Shown: piece by piece, positions 8,162 through 16,866 of the stretch | How positions within the stretch are numbered: the first letter of the stretch is position 1 | How the letters are laid out: the number at the start of each line of letters is the position of its first letter | Assembly: GCA_022566315.1 (NCBI GenBank) | Contig: JADFJC010000009.1 | Coordinates: 1 to 58,907 of the forward strand | Direction: 5' to 3' | DNA from: Planctomycetota bacterium | GTDB taxonomy: Bacteria > Planctomycetota > Phycisphaerae > Sedimentisphaerales > Anaerobacaceae | Length of the DNA: 58,907 nucleotides | Notes under the pieces: model-generated | What the model was told of the DNA's origin: nothing | The model's input: the letters and a program-made list of their open reading frames with translations, nothing else | Database searches by the model: none | Made by a program: the position numbers and the translations under genes

Positions 8162-8214
8162 GGTTATCCTTCATCAGGCTGATATCGGTCGTAACATTTT
8201 TGAAAGGAAGCAAA

Positions 8215-9540
8215 ATGGTCAGTGAAAATGATTCCTATAAGGTTTTTGACGGTCTTCTTTTTCCGAAAATATTCCGAACTTTCCGAATGGCCGTCCAGCC
8301 GACCAAATTGATAATTACTTTTTCGGCACTGGCTGTTATATGCCTGGCCGGCTGGATTATGGACTTCAGTGAAACAGTCGTGGGCAGAAGAGACAGAGTT
8401 ACAGAGTTGGATATCTATATAACGAATCCCGGCGAGCTACAACAATTCATTAAAGAAAACAAAGAATTCATGGATGAGCGCAGGGGTGTATTCTCAACAC
8501 TTTGGCACTTCTCCGCTACAAAATTCCAGGGCTCCGTAGATTCGGTATTCGCTTTCGATGTCCCGGGTGTAGTGAAAAATATCGCTCATTATTTCAAGGC
8601 GTTGGAATGGGCATTAAGACACCACTTCGTTTATTGCATCGTCTTTTTTGTAATAAAACTTGCTGTGATTTCCATCGCCGGTGGTGCTATCTGCCGAATC
8701 GCAGCACTGCAATTTGCCCGGGGCGAAAAACCCGGCTTAACCGAGGCACTGCGTTTTAGCACAAAAAGATTTACAAGTTTCTTAACCGCTCCTCTGGTAC
8801 CTGTCGGTATAATCATCCTCCCAGTCCTGTTCATATTTCTCCTCGGGCTGATGGGCAACATTCCCTGGGCCGGTGAGCTGATAATAGGTATCTTTGTGTT
8901 GTTAGCTCTGATTGCAGGCGCGCTGATAACGGTCGTTTTGATAGGAGCGTTTGCTGGATTCAACCTGATGTTCCCCGCTGTAGCGTACGACGGCTCGGAC
9001 TGTTTTGATGCGATAAGCCGTTCCTTTAGTTATGTATATGCAAAGCCGTGGCGAATGGGTTTTTACACGGCAATAGCCGCTGTATATGGCGCAGTTTGTT
9101 ACACATTTGTTCGATTTTTTGCTTTTTTACTGCTCTGGGTTACACATCAGTCTTTGCAGCTTGGCGTCTGGGTAGAAAACAGCAACGAGGTCAATAAGCT
9201 CACAGCCATCTGGCCAAAGCCGGAATTTATGAAACTGCTTGGCTCTTCAGGTTTGGCAACAGTTAACTGGGCCGAATCATTGGCGGCCTTTTTGGTACAC
9301 TTATTCTTATTAGCCGTCATCGGTTTAGTAGTCTCTTTCATAATAAGTTTTTATTTTTCTGCCAATACCATAATCTATTCACTTATGCGCAACAAAGTTG
9401 ACAATACTGCTCTGGATGATATTTATACATATTTAGACGAAGCAGAAATCGAGCCGGCCACAACCGAATCCCAGCCTCAGCAAGACCAGTTACAGTCGGA
9501 ACCGCAGGCAGAACCGGATTCATCGTCTTCAAAAGAGTAA
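8215..9540 (+). CDS. Multispanning membrane protein of unknown function
   Basis: I do not recognise a named family. The protein (441 residues from ATG 8215, which has GAAAGGAAG upstream; the longer TTG start at 8134 is unlikely) has an N-terminal cytosolic stretch. About six long hydrophobic segments follow: near residues 38-57, 140-170, 190-215, 225-260, 280-310 and 365-395. A loop of about 80 residues sits between the first and second. The C-terminus is acidic and Gln/Ser-rich (SQPQQDQLQSEPQAEPDSSSS). The segment from 190 on resembles glycerophosphodiester-phosphodiesterase-associated or DUF4013-like membrane domains only in general character. It precedes the CapD-like gene by 41 bases, so co-expression is plausible. 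Confidence 0.7.
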   Translation: MVSENDSYKVFDGLLFPKIFRTFRMAVQPTKLIITFSALAVICLAGWIMDFSETVVGRRDRVTELDIYITNPGELQQFIKENKEFMDERRGVFSTLWHFSATKFQGSVDSVFAFDVPGVVKNIAHYFKALEWALRHHFVYCIVFFVIKLAVISIAGGAICRIAALQFARGEKPGLTEALRFSTKRFTSFLTAPLVPVGIIILPVLFIFLLGLMGNIPWAGELIIGIFVLLALIAGALITVVLIGAFAGFNLMFPAVAYDGSDCFDAISRSFSYVYAKPWRMGFYTAIAAVYGAVCYTFVRFFAFLLLWVTHQSLQLGVWVENSNEVNKLTAIWPKPEFMKLLGSSGLATVNWAESLAAFLVHLFLLAVIGLVVSFIISFYFSANTIIYSLMRNKVDNTALDDIYTYLDEAEIEPATTESQPQQDQLQSEPQAEPDSSSSKE

Positions 9541-9581
9541 GATTTTATCAACAGAGGCAAGATGTTATTATATAAGTGACT

Positions 9582-11654
9582 ATGTCACCTGAGACAAACA
9601 CAAATACACAGTTAAACGACAAGAACCAAAACCTGCCGGAATCTTCAACTCCCCCCGTTACTACGTTACTCCGTTTCCGCAGGCCTCTGATTATACTTGC
9701 TCACATAATTGCCTTCGCCGCCTCTTTGATGCTTTCCTTCCTGGTGGTACACAAAATGCAGTTCAGACCTCCGGGCCCTGATGAGAAGTGGCTTCATCTA
9801 TACCCCCCGTTGCTCCTGTTTTTTCTTATCATCAAGCTGCCGGTATTTGGGCTTTTCAAGCAATACCGCGGCTGGTGGCGCTATGTGGGGATTTTCGACC
9901 TTCGTGGGATACTACAGGCCTCGGTGATAAGCACTTTAATTATCGTAGCTTTATGGTTTGCAATGGGCAGCATTGATTCCATTCGTGCAAATCTACCACC
10001 CGGCTTGGACATGCCCGCCGAAGGTGTATGTATAGCCGATATGTTTGCCACAGTTTTGATGCTTGGCGGATTGCGGATACTAATACGGCTATACTTTGAG
10101 GAGTTTCGCACTGCCGAAGCAGGCCGACTGAAGCGATTTCTTATAGTCGGCGCAGGCAATGCAGGCGAAGCACTTCTGCGAGAAATTCACCGTATGCCCG
10201 TAACCCAATATGAGGTTGTCGGCTTTATTGATGATGACCCCGTCAAAAAAGGCATTGATATTCATGGAATACCCGTCCTTGGCACTGTTGAGCAACTACC
10301 AAAAATCTGTGAGGAGCGCAACATCGAAGAAATTGCCATCGCAATGCCCTCAGCCAACCATAGCGAACGAATGTATGTTGTCCGGGTATGCGAAGGCATC
10401 AAAATTAAATTCCAGACCGTACCATCAATAACCGACATCGCCTCTGGAAAGCTCCGTGTTTCACAAATTCGAGAGGTGGACATTAACGATTTGTTGGGCA
10501 GAGAAGCTGTGCAGCTTGACCTGGACTTAATAGAAGCCTTTGCCCGGGACAAAATAATTCTGGTTACCGGCGCCGGCGGTTCCATCGGTTCAGAAATGTG
10601 CAGGCAGCTATGCAATTTCAACCCGAATTCGCTTTTGCTTATTGAGCAGGCCGAAAATCCACTATTCTACATAGAGCGTGAACTGCGCAAACAATTTCCC
10701 ACCGTCCCCATAAAAGCAATTGTTTGCAACATCACCGACAGGACCCGCGTGGACGAAATTTTCAAAAATTATAAACCACAGGTTGTTATTCACGCCGCCG
10801 CCCATAAGCACGTACCTTTGATGGAGCTTAACGCCGGCGAAGCCATCAAAAACAATATTGTTGGCACACAAGTCGTCGCTGATGCCGCGGACAGGCACGG
10901 CACTACAAACTTTGTAATGATCAGCACAGACAAAGCCGTTAATCCAACCAGCATAATGGGTTCATCCAAACGAATTGCGGAAATGTATGTTCAGGATTTA
11001 AGCACAACCAGCAAAACACACTTTGTAACCGTGCGGTTTGGCAACGTGCTTGATTCTGAGGGTTCAGTGGTACCTATCTTCAAAAAGCAGATAGCCGAAG
11101 GTGGACCAGTAACTATCACCGACCCGAAAATGAAACGGTACTTTATGACCATACCCGAGGCAAGCCAGCTCATTCTTCAGGCAGCAGCAATGGGAAAAGG
11201 TGGAGAAATCTTCGTGCTCGATATGGGCGAACCAATAAAAATCGTGGCATTGGCCAAGACACTTATTACACTCAGCGGCTTCCGACCCGGAGAAGAAATT
11301 GAAATGGTTTTCACAGGACCCAGAGCAGGTGAAAAACTCTTCGAGGAACTTTCGATAGAAGGTGAAGATATGCAGCACACAAGGCATCCTAAAATCAGTA
11401 TATGGAAAAATATTCCGATGGACCGGGACAGCCTTCGGGTAGGCATAAACGAGCTGGTAAATATCGCCAAAGCGCAAAACCACAGCCAAATAGTTCAGAA
11501 AATCAAGGAGCTTGTACCGGAATACAGAGGACAGAAAACAGAAGACAGAGGACAGAAAACAGAAGACAGAGGACAGAAGACAGAAAACAGAAGACAGAGG
11601 ACAGAGGACAGAGGACAGAGAACAGAGAACAGATTTCCGACTTCTGACTTCTGA
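9582..11654 (+). CDS. CapD/FlaA1-type nucleotide-sugar dehydratase/epimerase, membrane bound
   Basis: Polysaccharide-biosynthesis protein of about 690 residues that modifies UDP-GlcNAc-type sugars for surface glycans (family of WbpM, CapD, PglF). Four N-terminal membrane segments (about residues 35-160) come first. Then there is a CoA-binding-like Rossmann domain (RFLIVGAGNAGEALLREI) and a C-terminal SDR domain with VTGAGGSIGSEMCRQL for NAD(P) and STDKAVNPTSIMGSSKR at the active site. ATG 9582 is preferred to GTG two codons earlier, though neither has a clear ribosome site. The last 35 or so residues (repeated GQKTEDR units) are not homologous sequence: they are translation of a heptamer repeat array, and the stop codon itself lies in the array's second arm. 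Confidence 0.92.
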   Translation: MSPETNTNTQLNDKNQNLPESSTPPVTTLLRFRRPLIILAHIIAFAASLMLSFLVVHKMQFRPPGPDEKWLHLYPPLLLFFLIIKLPVFGLFKQYRGWWRYVGIFDLRGILQASVISTLIIVALWFAMGSIDSIRANLPPGLDMPAEGVCIADMFATVLMLGGLRILIRLYFEEFRTAEAGRLKRFLIVGAGNAGEALLREIHRMPVTQYEVVGFIDDDPVKKGIDIHGIPVLGTVEQLPKICEERNIEEIAIAMPSANHSERMYVVRVCEGIKIKFQTVPSITDIASGKLRVSQIREVDINDLLGREAVQLDLDLIEAFARDKIILVTGAGGSIGSEMCRQLCNFNPNSLLLIEQAENPLFYIERELRKQFPTVPIKAIVCNITDRTRVDEIFKNYKPQVVIHAAAHKHVPLMELNAGEAIKNNIVGTQVVADAADRHGTTNFVMISTDKAVNPTSIMGSSKRIAEMYVQDLSTTSKTHFVTVRFGNVLDSEGSVVPIFKKQIAEGGPVTITDPKMKRYFMTIPEASQLILQAAAMGKGGEIFVLDMGEPIKIVALAKTLITLSGFRPGEEIEMVFTGPRAGEKLFEELSIEGEDMQHTRHPKISIWKNIPMDRDSLRVGINELVNIAKAQNHSQIVQKIKELVPEYRGQKTEDRGQKTEDRGQKTENRRQRTEDRGQRTENRFPTSDF

Positions 11655-11675
11655 CTTCCGACTTCTGTCTTCTGA
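11524..11675. repeat. Heptamer repeat array 1 (GACAGAR)n with inverted arm
   Basis: Left part: about 16 units of GACAGAR (GGACAGA, AGACAGA, AAACAGA) from 11524 to 11632. Right part: TTCCGACTTCTGACTTCTGA-type units ending in CTTCTGTCTTCTG, the exact complement of the left units. The array has replaced or extended the 3' end of the CapD-like gene. Sister arrays are at 26026-26131/26500-26541 and 27894-27970. Confidence 0.9.
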
Positions 11676-11679
11676 AGTA

Positions 11680-11907
11680 CTATGGTATCCTCTTGTCGGT
11701 CAGCTTGCTGGGCTTATCAAGAAGCATAATCGCGTCTAAGTCTGCCATCATCTCCTGCCGATTAATACGAAGAGTGCGTTTATGCCTTCTGCGCCCTTCA
11801 GCCGCGGTCTCACCCAACTGTTCGTAAGACTTGCACCCCAAAGGCACTAAAAACAAAGCACACAAAACAACAACCAAAATCACCTTACACACAGAAACGC
11901 TTTTCAT
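11680..11907 (-). CDS. Small lipoprotein
   Basis: A 75-residue protein. The start at the ATG complementing 11905-11907 has AGAGG about eight bases upstream. A hydrophobic signal (VILVVVLCALFLVPLGC) ends in the lipobox LVPLGC, so the mature protein would be a diacylglyceryl-Cys lipoprotein of about 50 residues. The mature part is charged (GRRRHKRTLRINRQEMMADLDAI). Function is unknown. It is convergent with the CapD-like gene, and its stop lies just past the heptamer array. Confidence 0.7.
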   Translation of the reverse strand: MKSVSVCKVILVVVLCALFLVPLGCKSYEQLGETAAEGRRRHKRTLRINRQEMMADLDAIMLLDKPSKLTDKRIP

Positions 11908-12238
11908 CGTTATTTCCTCTATGAAAACCACATCTCGGCTACAGTTATCGGGCGAGCCTTATTTATCTGCCCACCCTATTAGAAATTTTTCCTTTTGTGT
12001 CATATCATTACCCCGTATAGAGTTTCTAACGAGGTCAGCCTGCATCTTTATTATTTAGGCGGTAAATACAACTATATTATTATAGCAGCCGTCAATGCCG
12101 TTGTCAACCCCGTTGTCAATTATATCAGAAAAAGTCTTGTTCTTGCCCCCAAAAAGCCTTTTCTTCTGAAATCACACCTCTTATATGCCGATAACCCTCA
12201 AGTGAAATACGATGTAAGCCCTGAAAAGTCCGGAAAAT

Positions 12239-12333
12239 GAGCGGCCTGGCTGGAAGCTCGCCGTTGGGAACGGTGGCCGAGGGATTGCAGAACGTCTCTC
12301 TAATTTGAGAGTACGGCGATGTTTAGACCGCTC
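12239..12333 (+). ncRNA. Possible structured leader or small RNA (multibranch fold)
   Basis: GAGCGG (12239-12244) can pair with CCGCTC (12328-12333). Inside are two hairpins: CCGTT-GGG-AACGG (12261-12273), flanked by self-pairing GGCC boxes, and CTCTC-TAATTT-GAGAG (12296-12311). I could not match it to a riboswitch or small-RNA class that I know. It rests on base-pairing by eye only. Confidence 0.3.
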
Positions 12334-12418
12334 CGAAGTGTATATCCGTCTGCGGCGGTACACGGCCCCGGCAAAGAATAAAAGAATAGAGGTAGCCAAC
12401 TTGGGTATATAGTAAATG

Positions 12419-12501
12419 CTTTTGTAACTCAAACTGACCGGCCGGCAGACAGGACAGCTTAAGACGTCCAGTTTGACCTTGTAAGAAAACGGTTACAAAA
12501 G
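12419..12501 (+). promoter_or_regulatory. Long hairpin directly upstream of kinase start
   Basis: A perfect 10-base outer stem (CTTTTGTAAC / GTTACAAAAG) encloses an inner stem CAAACTG / CAGTTTG and further GAC/GTC pairing. It ends 16 bases before the kinase ATG, where no good Shine-Dalgarno is seen, so it could control translation or be a protein-binding site. Confidence 0.4.
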
Positions 12502-12517
12502 AAAGAAAATATCTGAA

Positions 12518-14125
12518 ATGAAAATAAGTCAAAAATTGACATTAAGTTTTATAATGGTAGGCGTACTTATTGCCTTAGCGAGTGCTGTCGCTGTTATTCC
12601 AATTGAAAATGAACTAACAGAGTTAGGAGAATTCCATACGCCTGCGCTCGATGCAATCCAATCTTTATACGCAAAAGCAATGATGGCAGTGAAGGAAAGT
12701 TTTGCCTATATAATCTCTGGAGAAAAAAGTGAAAAGGAGGACTTTCTTGCCGTGGTAAAAAAATTTGATGTGGAAGCCAAAAGGTTTAGAAATATTGCTA
12801 AGTTAAATGAGCCTGGAAAGAAAAAAGAAAGAGAGTTATTTGAAGCGATAACAGAAGGCCATAACGCTTTACTTGGAAAAGCCATGATAATGTTTAACGA
12901 GTTCGAAATTAAAGGGTTTGTAAGCCATAAAATCTTTACGGATTATGAACATGTAGTGGACAGCCTGGATTCTAATTTAAAGGAGCTTACGGAAATTCAA
13001 AAAGAAAAGGTAGAGAACGCACACCAAAGCGCCGTTGGGATAATTAAGCAATCCAAGAAGCTCATTTATGAGATTGGATTTCTGGCTATTATTCTGGCGA
13101 TTGGTCTTGGCTATTTCACATCCAGAGCTATCTCGAAGCCTATCACAAAACTGAAGAACGCAGCGGTTGCGGCAGGCAAAGGTGATTTAGACGCCAAAGT
13201 AGAGATTAAGTCAAGGGATGAAATTGGCGAATTGGCCGCTGCTTTCAACCAAATGGCCAAACGGCACAAGCAGGACGAGGAGGCGCTGGTTTCAACAGCA
13301 CGCAAGATAGGCGTGGCTGAAATAGCAACGGATGTGCTGCACAACGTGGGCAATGTCCTCAATAGTGTCAGTGTTACCACTGCCTCAATTCGGAACAATG
13401 TCCGAAATTCAAAGGTGCCCTATCTCGCCGAAGTGGTGGGCCTGCTCGAAGAACACGCAGACGACCTTGGCACATTTATAACAACCGAGGAACGAGGCAG
13501 GAAACTGCCGGCCTTTCTGGCCAGCTTGTCTCAAGAACTTATCACAGAACAAGAACGCTACCTCAAGACCCTGGAGACATTGACCAAACATGTTGAGCAT
13601 ATGGCCGATATCATCCAGCTTCAGCAATCATATAGCAAAACAACAAATATGATCGAGTCGGCCTCTGTCGCTGAACTTGTCGAAGACGCTATCCGTATAA
13701 ACACCGAAGCCCTAACCCGGCACGGCGTGGAAGTAAAACGTGAATTCGCGGACCTGCCCCCTGTCCTGCTCGACCACCATAAGGTCCTTCAGATTCTAAC
13801 AAACCTCATTAGCAACGCAAAATACGCACTGTCCGATAGTAACCAAGACGACAGGATTCTCACGATATGTGTAACAGAGCCGCAAGGCGGACATTTCCGC
13901 ATCGAGGTACACGACAACGGCGTCGGCATCACCGAAGAGAACCTGACGCGCATCTTCGAGCATGGTTTCACAACTAAAAAGCACGGCTATGGATTCGGAC
14001 TCCACAGCGCAGCTCTCGCAGCGAAAGAAATGAACGGCTCACTAACCGCCCACAGTGATGGACCCGGCAAAGGCACCACGTTCACCATTAAACTACCCTT
14101 CCAAACTCAGGAGACTGTAAAATGA
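12518..14125 (+). CDS. Membrane sensor histidine kinase with HAMP domain
   Basis: A 535-residue sensor. Two membrane segments (about 7-27 and 188-206) bracket a helical extracytoplasmic sensor of about 160 residues, followed by HAMP (207-260). The dimerisation helix carries VLHNVGNVLNSV, a variant H-box with the likely phospho-His in LHN. The HATPase domain has the N box (NLISNAKYAL), G1 (VHDNGVGI) and G2 (GYGFGLHSAALAAKEM). Its last four bases overlap the next gene (ATGA), so the two are translationally coupled. It heads a five-gene signalling run ending 250 bp before the Wood-Ljungdahl genes. The stimulus cannot be read from the sequence. Confidence 0.92.
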   Translation: MKISQKLTLSFIMVGVLIALASAVAVIPIENELTELGEFHTPALDAIQSLYAKAMMAVKESFAYIISGEKSEKEDFLAVVKKFDVEAKRFRNIAKLNEPGKKKERELFEAITEGHNALLGKAMIMFNEFEIKGFVSHKIFTDYEHVVDSLDSNLKELTEIQKEKVENAHQSAVGIIKQSKKLIYEIGFLAIILAIGLGYFTSRAISKPITKLKNAAVAAGKGDLDAKVEIKSRDEIGELAAAFNQMAKRHKQDEEALVSTARKIGVAEIATDVLHNVGNVLNSVSVTTASIRNNVRNSKVPYLAEVVGLLEEHADDLGTFITTEERGRKLPAFLASLSQELITEQERYLKTLETLTKHVEHMADIIQLQQSYSKTTNMIESASVAELVEDAIRINTEALTRHGVEVKREFADLPPVLLDHHKVLQILTNLISNAKYALSDSNQDDRILTICVTEPQGGHFRIEVHDNGVGITEENLTRIFEHGFTTKKHGYGFGLHSAALAAKEMNGSLTAHSDGPGKGTTFTIKLPFQTQETVK

Positions 14126-15525
14126 ATAACGGCGAAAAAGAAATAGTTCACCGTATTCTCGTTATCGACGACAATCCCAATATTCACGAGGATTTCAAAA
14201 CCATTCTCCTCGAAGAGCAACCCAACAAGAAACTGGACTCGCTTGGGACTGAGGTTTTGGGCCGCAGCGCCCGTAAATTCACGCCCAAGAGCAATTATGA
14301 ACTCGACTTTGCATCTCAGGGAAAAGAAGGGTACGAAAAGATTAAACAGGCCTTTGGCGAAAACCGCCCGTACGAACTGGTTTTCGTCGATATGCGGATG
14401 CCTCCGGGCTGGGACGGACTGGAAACGATAGAGCATATATGGAAAGCCGACCCTAACATTCAGGTCGTAATCTGCACGGCTTATTCCGACTATTCCTGGG
14501 AAGATATAACCCTGCGCCTCGGAAGGTCGCAGAACCTTCTGATTCTAAAAAAGCCCTTCGACAGCGCCGAGGTCGCCCAGCTCGCCACCGCCCTGACGGA
14601 AAAATGGACATTAGCTAAGCAGGCATCTATGAAGATGGGACAATTAGAGCAAATGGCCAAAGAACGAACACATGAACTGGAAAAGGTCAATGAACAGCTC
14701 CAACAGGAAATTGCACAGCACAGGCAGACGGAGAAGGCACTTGCGCATAAGGAAACCAGGCAGGATGAACTTATCAAAAAAGTTGACCACATTAACAAAG
14801 ACTTGAAAGAATTTGCATCCATAGTCTCGCACGATTTAAAAGCGCCGCTCCGCGGGATTAAGACTTTAGCCAACTGGATATTAGCCGACTGTGCGGACAA
14901 GCTCGGTGACCAGGCCAATGAGCAAATGAATTTGCTCCTGGAGCGCGTCGAGCGAATGTATAGCCTGATTGAAGGTGCCCTTCAATATTCGAGAGCCGGC
15001 CGGACAGAGGAAAAATGGGTCCCTGTCAATCTCAATAACTTTGTCCCTGAAATTATCAACATGGTCGTTCCGCCGGGAAACATCACAGTTACAATCGAAA
15101 ACGAACTGCCTGTAATCGACTGTGAAGAAGTTCACATTATGCAGGTATTCCAGAATCTGCTCAGCAACGCCATAAAGTATATGGACAAGCTGCAGGGCTG
15201 GATAAAAGTCGGCTGCGTCGAACAGGACGGATTCTGGAAATTCAGTGTCGCCGATAATGGGCCTGGTATCGAAGAAAAACACTTCGAAAAAATCTTCAAA
15301 ATATTCCAGACATTGCCGACCTCTCCCTACTTCGAAGGCACCGGCGTCGGACTTACCGTGGCAAAGAAAATTGTCGAGTTATATGGCGGAAAAATCTGGG
15401 TCAAATCAAAAGTTGGCGAAGGAAGCACTTTCTTCTTTACTTTGCCAAAGCAAAAGGGACCCCGCCTTGCGGGAACCAAAATGGGGGCTAAAAATGAAAA
15501 ACTCGAAGCCAATATTACTCGCTGA
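14122..15525 (+). CDS. Receiver - histidine kinase hybrid (soluble)
   Basis: A 467-residue protein. The N-terminal receiver has ILVIDDNP (acidic pocket), VFVDMRMPPGWDG (phospho-Asp) and LKKPF (Lys). A coiled coil (about 165-225) follows, then HisKA with FASIVSHDLKAPLRG and HATPase with NLLSNAIKYM, VADNGPGI and GTGVGLTVAKKIVE. There is no membrane segment. The receiver-first order suggests that phosphorylation of the receiver, perhaps by the upstream kinase, tunes this kinase. Its transmitter is closely paralogous to that of the 988-residue kinase downstream. The last residues (KGPRLAGTKMGAKNEKLEANITR) include translation of a 20-base dispersed palindrome (15456-15475), so the tail is probably an extension. 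It overlaps the next gene by 32 bases. Confidence 0.9.
   Translation: MNNGEKEIVHRILVIDDNPNIHEDFKTILLEEQPNKKLDSLGTEVLGRSARKFTPKSNYELDFASQGKEGYEKIKQAFGENRPYELVFVDMRMPPGWDGLETIEHIWKADPNIQVVICTAYSDYSWEDITLRLGRSQNLLILKKPFDSAEVAQLATALTEKWTLAKQASMKMGQLEQMAKERTHELEKVNEQLQQEIAQHRQTEKALAHKETRQDELIKKVDHINKDLKEFASIVSHDLKAPLRGIKTLANWILADCADKLGDQANEQMNLLLERVERMYSLIEGALQYSRAGRTEEKWVPVNLNNFVPEIINMVVPPGNITVTIENELPVIDCEEVHIMQVFQNLLSNAIKYMDKLQGWIKVGCVEQDGFWKFSVADNGPGIEEKHFEKIFKIFQTLPTSPYFEGTGVGLTVAKKIVELYGGKIWVKSKVGEGSTFFFTLPKQKGPRLAGTKMGAKNEKLEANITR
15456..15475. repeat. 20-base GC-rich palindromic repeat, copy 2 (in coding 3' end)
   Basis: GGGACCCCGCCTTGCGGGAA is the exact reverse complement of 8142-8161. 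It lies just after the last conserved residues of the kinase (FFFTLPK) and is read as GPRLAG. Confidence 0.75.
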
Positions 15526-15916
15526 AGATGACAGTGTGGACGTGATGATTGTCGAACGTGCGTTCAAAGACCTGAAGATTAAAAACCAGCTGGTTAGCAC
15601 AGCTAACGGCGAAGAAGCCCTGGAGTATCTAAAAAACGACGGCAATAAAAAGCCGTGTATCATACTCCTGGATTTGAATATGCCCAAGATGAACGGCATC
15701 GAATTTCTAAAAATCGTAAAAGCAGACGAGGTCTTAAAAAAGATTCCCGTCATAGTCCTGACTACATCCAGCCAACAGCAGGATATTGTCGAAAGCTTTG
15801 AACTCGGCGTCGCTGGTTATATAGTTAAATCCGTCGATTATGCAAAGTTTGCCCAAGCAATCAATACCATTAACCTGTATTGGACATTAAGTGAACTACC
15901 ATCAAATGGAGATTAA
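15494..15916 (+). CDS. Single-domain response regulator (CheY/Rcp1-like)
   Basis: A 140-residue stand-alone receiver: LLAEDDSVD (acidic pocket), CIILLDLNMPKMNG (phospho-Asp), VLTTSS (Thr) and YIVKSVD (Lys). It belongs to the Rcp1-like group usually paired with phytochrome or PAS-type kinases and has no output domain. I place the start at ATG 15494 (MKNSKPILLAEDD), with GGGGG seven bases upstream. Longer in-frame starts run back through the previous kinase gene and lack homology. It overlaps that kinase by 32 bases. It probably shuttles phosphoryl groups between the kinases of this cluster. Confidence 0.9.
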   Translation: MKNSKPILLAEDDSVDVMIVERAFKDLKIKNQLVSTANGEEALEYLKNDGNKKPCIILLDLNMPKMNGIEFLKIVKADEVLKKIPVIVLTTSSQQQDIVESFELGVAGYIVKSVDYAKFAQAINTINLYWTLSELPSNGD

Positions 15917-15920
15917 AACT

Positions 15921-16769
15921 ATGGAAAACACAAGATACAAAATTCTGTTCATCGAAGACAACCAGCTCGATCAGATGGCCTTTAAGCGCTTCGTGGACGA
16001 GAATGACATCCCCTATGACTGCACACTCGCAGGCTCTGTTTCAGAAGCCAAGCAAGCATTGGATTCCGACCGGTTTGATATCGTAATTACCGACCACTCA
16101 CTCGGGGACGGCACGGCTTTTGAAATCCTGAAGTTGGCGGGGAATACCCCCGTTATAGTTGTTACCGGAGCCGGTGACGAGGAAACAGCCATCAAAGCCT
16201 GGAAGGCCGGCGCTTACGATTATCTGATAAAAGACCTCAACCAAAACTATCTCAAAGCCATTCCGATAACCGTCGAAAACGCCATCAACCACAAGATTAT
16301 CGAAAAGAAACTCCAACTGCTCTCAGGCGCTGTTATGAGCACCGACGATAGCGTCTATATTACCGACATGCAGGGCAGGATTATCTTCGTTAATAAGGCG
16401 TTCTGCAATACTTACGGGTATAAGGAGCAGGAGATTATCGGGAAAAACAGCACTGTCCTCTGGATAGGAAAACAGCAAACTGAAAATACCAGAAGTGTCT
16501 TTCAGACCCGAACCATTGGAAGTTCCTGGGAAGTCGGCTTCTACCATAAACGAAACGACGACAGCGTATTTCCCGTCTCTCTTTCCAGGTCAACTATTAA
16601 AGATTCAAACGGAAACGAGATTGCGATTGTCGGAGTAGCTCGCGACATATCCGAGCGAATACTTATAGAAGAAGAACTCAATACTGAAAATCGGAATTTG
16701 AAGAAACAAATTAGGGGGCTGGAAGAAAAACTTGGAATAGAGCATAGCTATTCAGCCTCGAATGCTTAA
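15921..16769 (+). CDS. Receiver-PAS protein without output domain
   Basis: A 282-residue protein. The receiver (about 1-125) has ILFIEDNQ and DIVITDHSLGDG with phospho-Asp. The PAS domain (about 135-250) contains VYITDMQGRIIFVNKAFCNTYGY. A coiled coil (LNTENRNLKKQIRGLEEKL) ends the protein where a catalytic or DNA-binding output would normally follow. Either the protein acts by contact with a kinase or it has lost its output. I chose ATG 15921 over 15891/15906 because homology starts at MENTRYKILFIED. The 3' end of the previous gene is two bases before 15921, so translation is coupled. Confidence 0.85.
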   Translation: MENTRYKILFIEDNQLDQMAFKRFVDENDIPYDCTLAGSVSEAKQALDSDRFDIVITDHSLGDGTAFEILKLAGNTPVIVVTGAGDEETAIKAWKAGAYDYLIKDLNQNYLKAIPITVENAINHKIIEKKLQLLSGAVMSTDDSVYITDMQGRIIFVNKAFCNTYGYKEQEIIGKNSTVLWIGKQQTENTRSVFQTRTIGSSWEVGFYHKRNDDSVFPVSLSRSTIKDSNGNEIAIVGVARDISERILIEEELNTENRNLKKQIRGLEEKLGIEHSYSASNA

Positions 16770-16866
16770 CGCTCTGGGTTGTTCCAGCTTTGTATGGAGA
16801 ATGATGGTTACAGAAAAAATTCAAGGAAACTAAACAGACCTTTGAGCGTATGGAGAAAATGGCATA

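Larger units (their letters stand above)
11908..12517. other. 610-bp intergenic region with structured-RNA candidates
   Basis: No gene is seen. The region holds an imperfect 12-base tandem repeat (GTCAAYSCCGTT, 12093-12120), a possible multibranch RNA fold (12239-12333) and a long hairpin (12419-12501) ending 16 bases before the kinase start. The promoters of the lipoprotein (minus) and of the kinase operon (plus) should also lie here, but no strong consensus was found. Confidence 0.6.

Noticed and set aside
11524-11640. Regular short repeats resembling a CRISPR array
   Set aside because: Units are seven bases with no unique spacers, and no cas genes are near; it is a heptamer tandem array.
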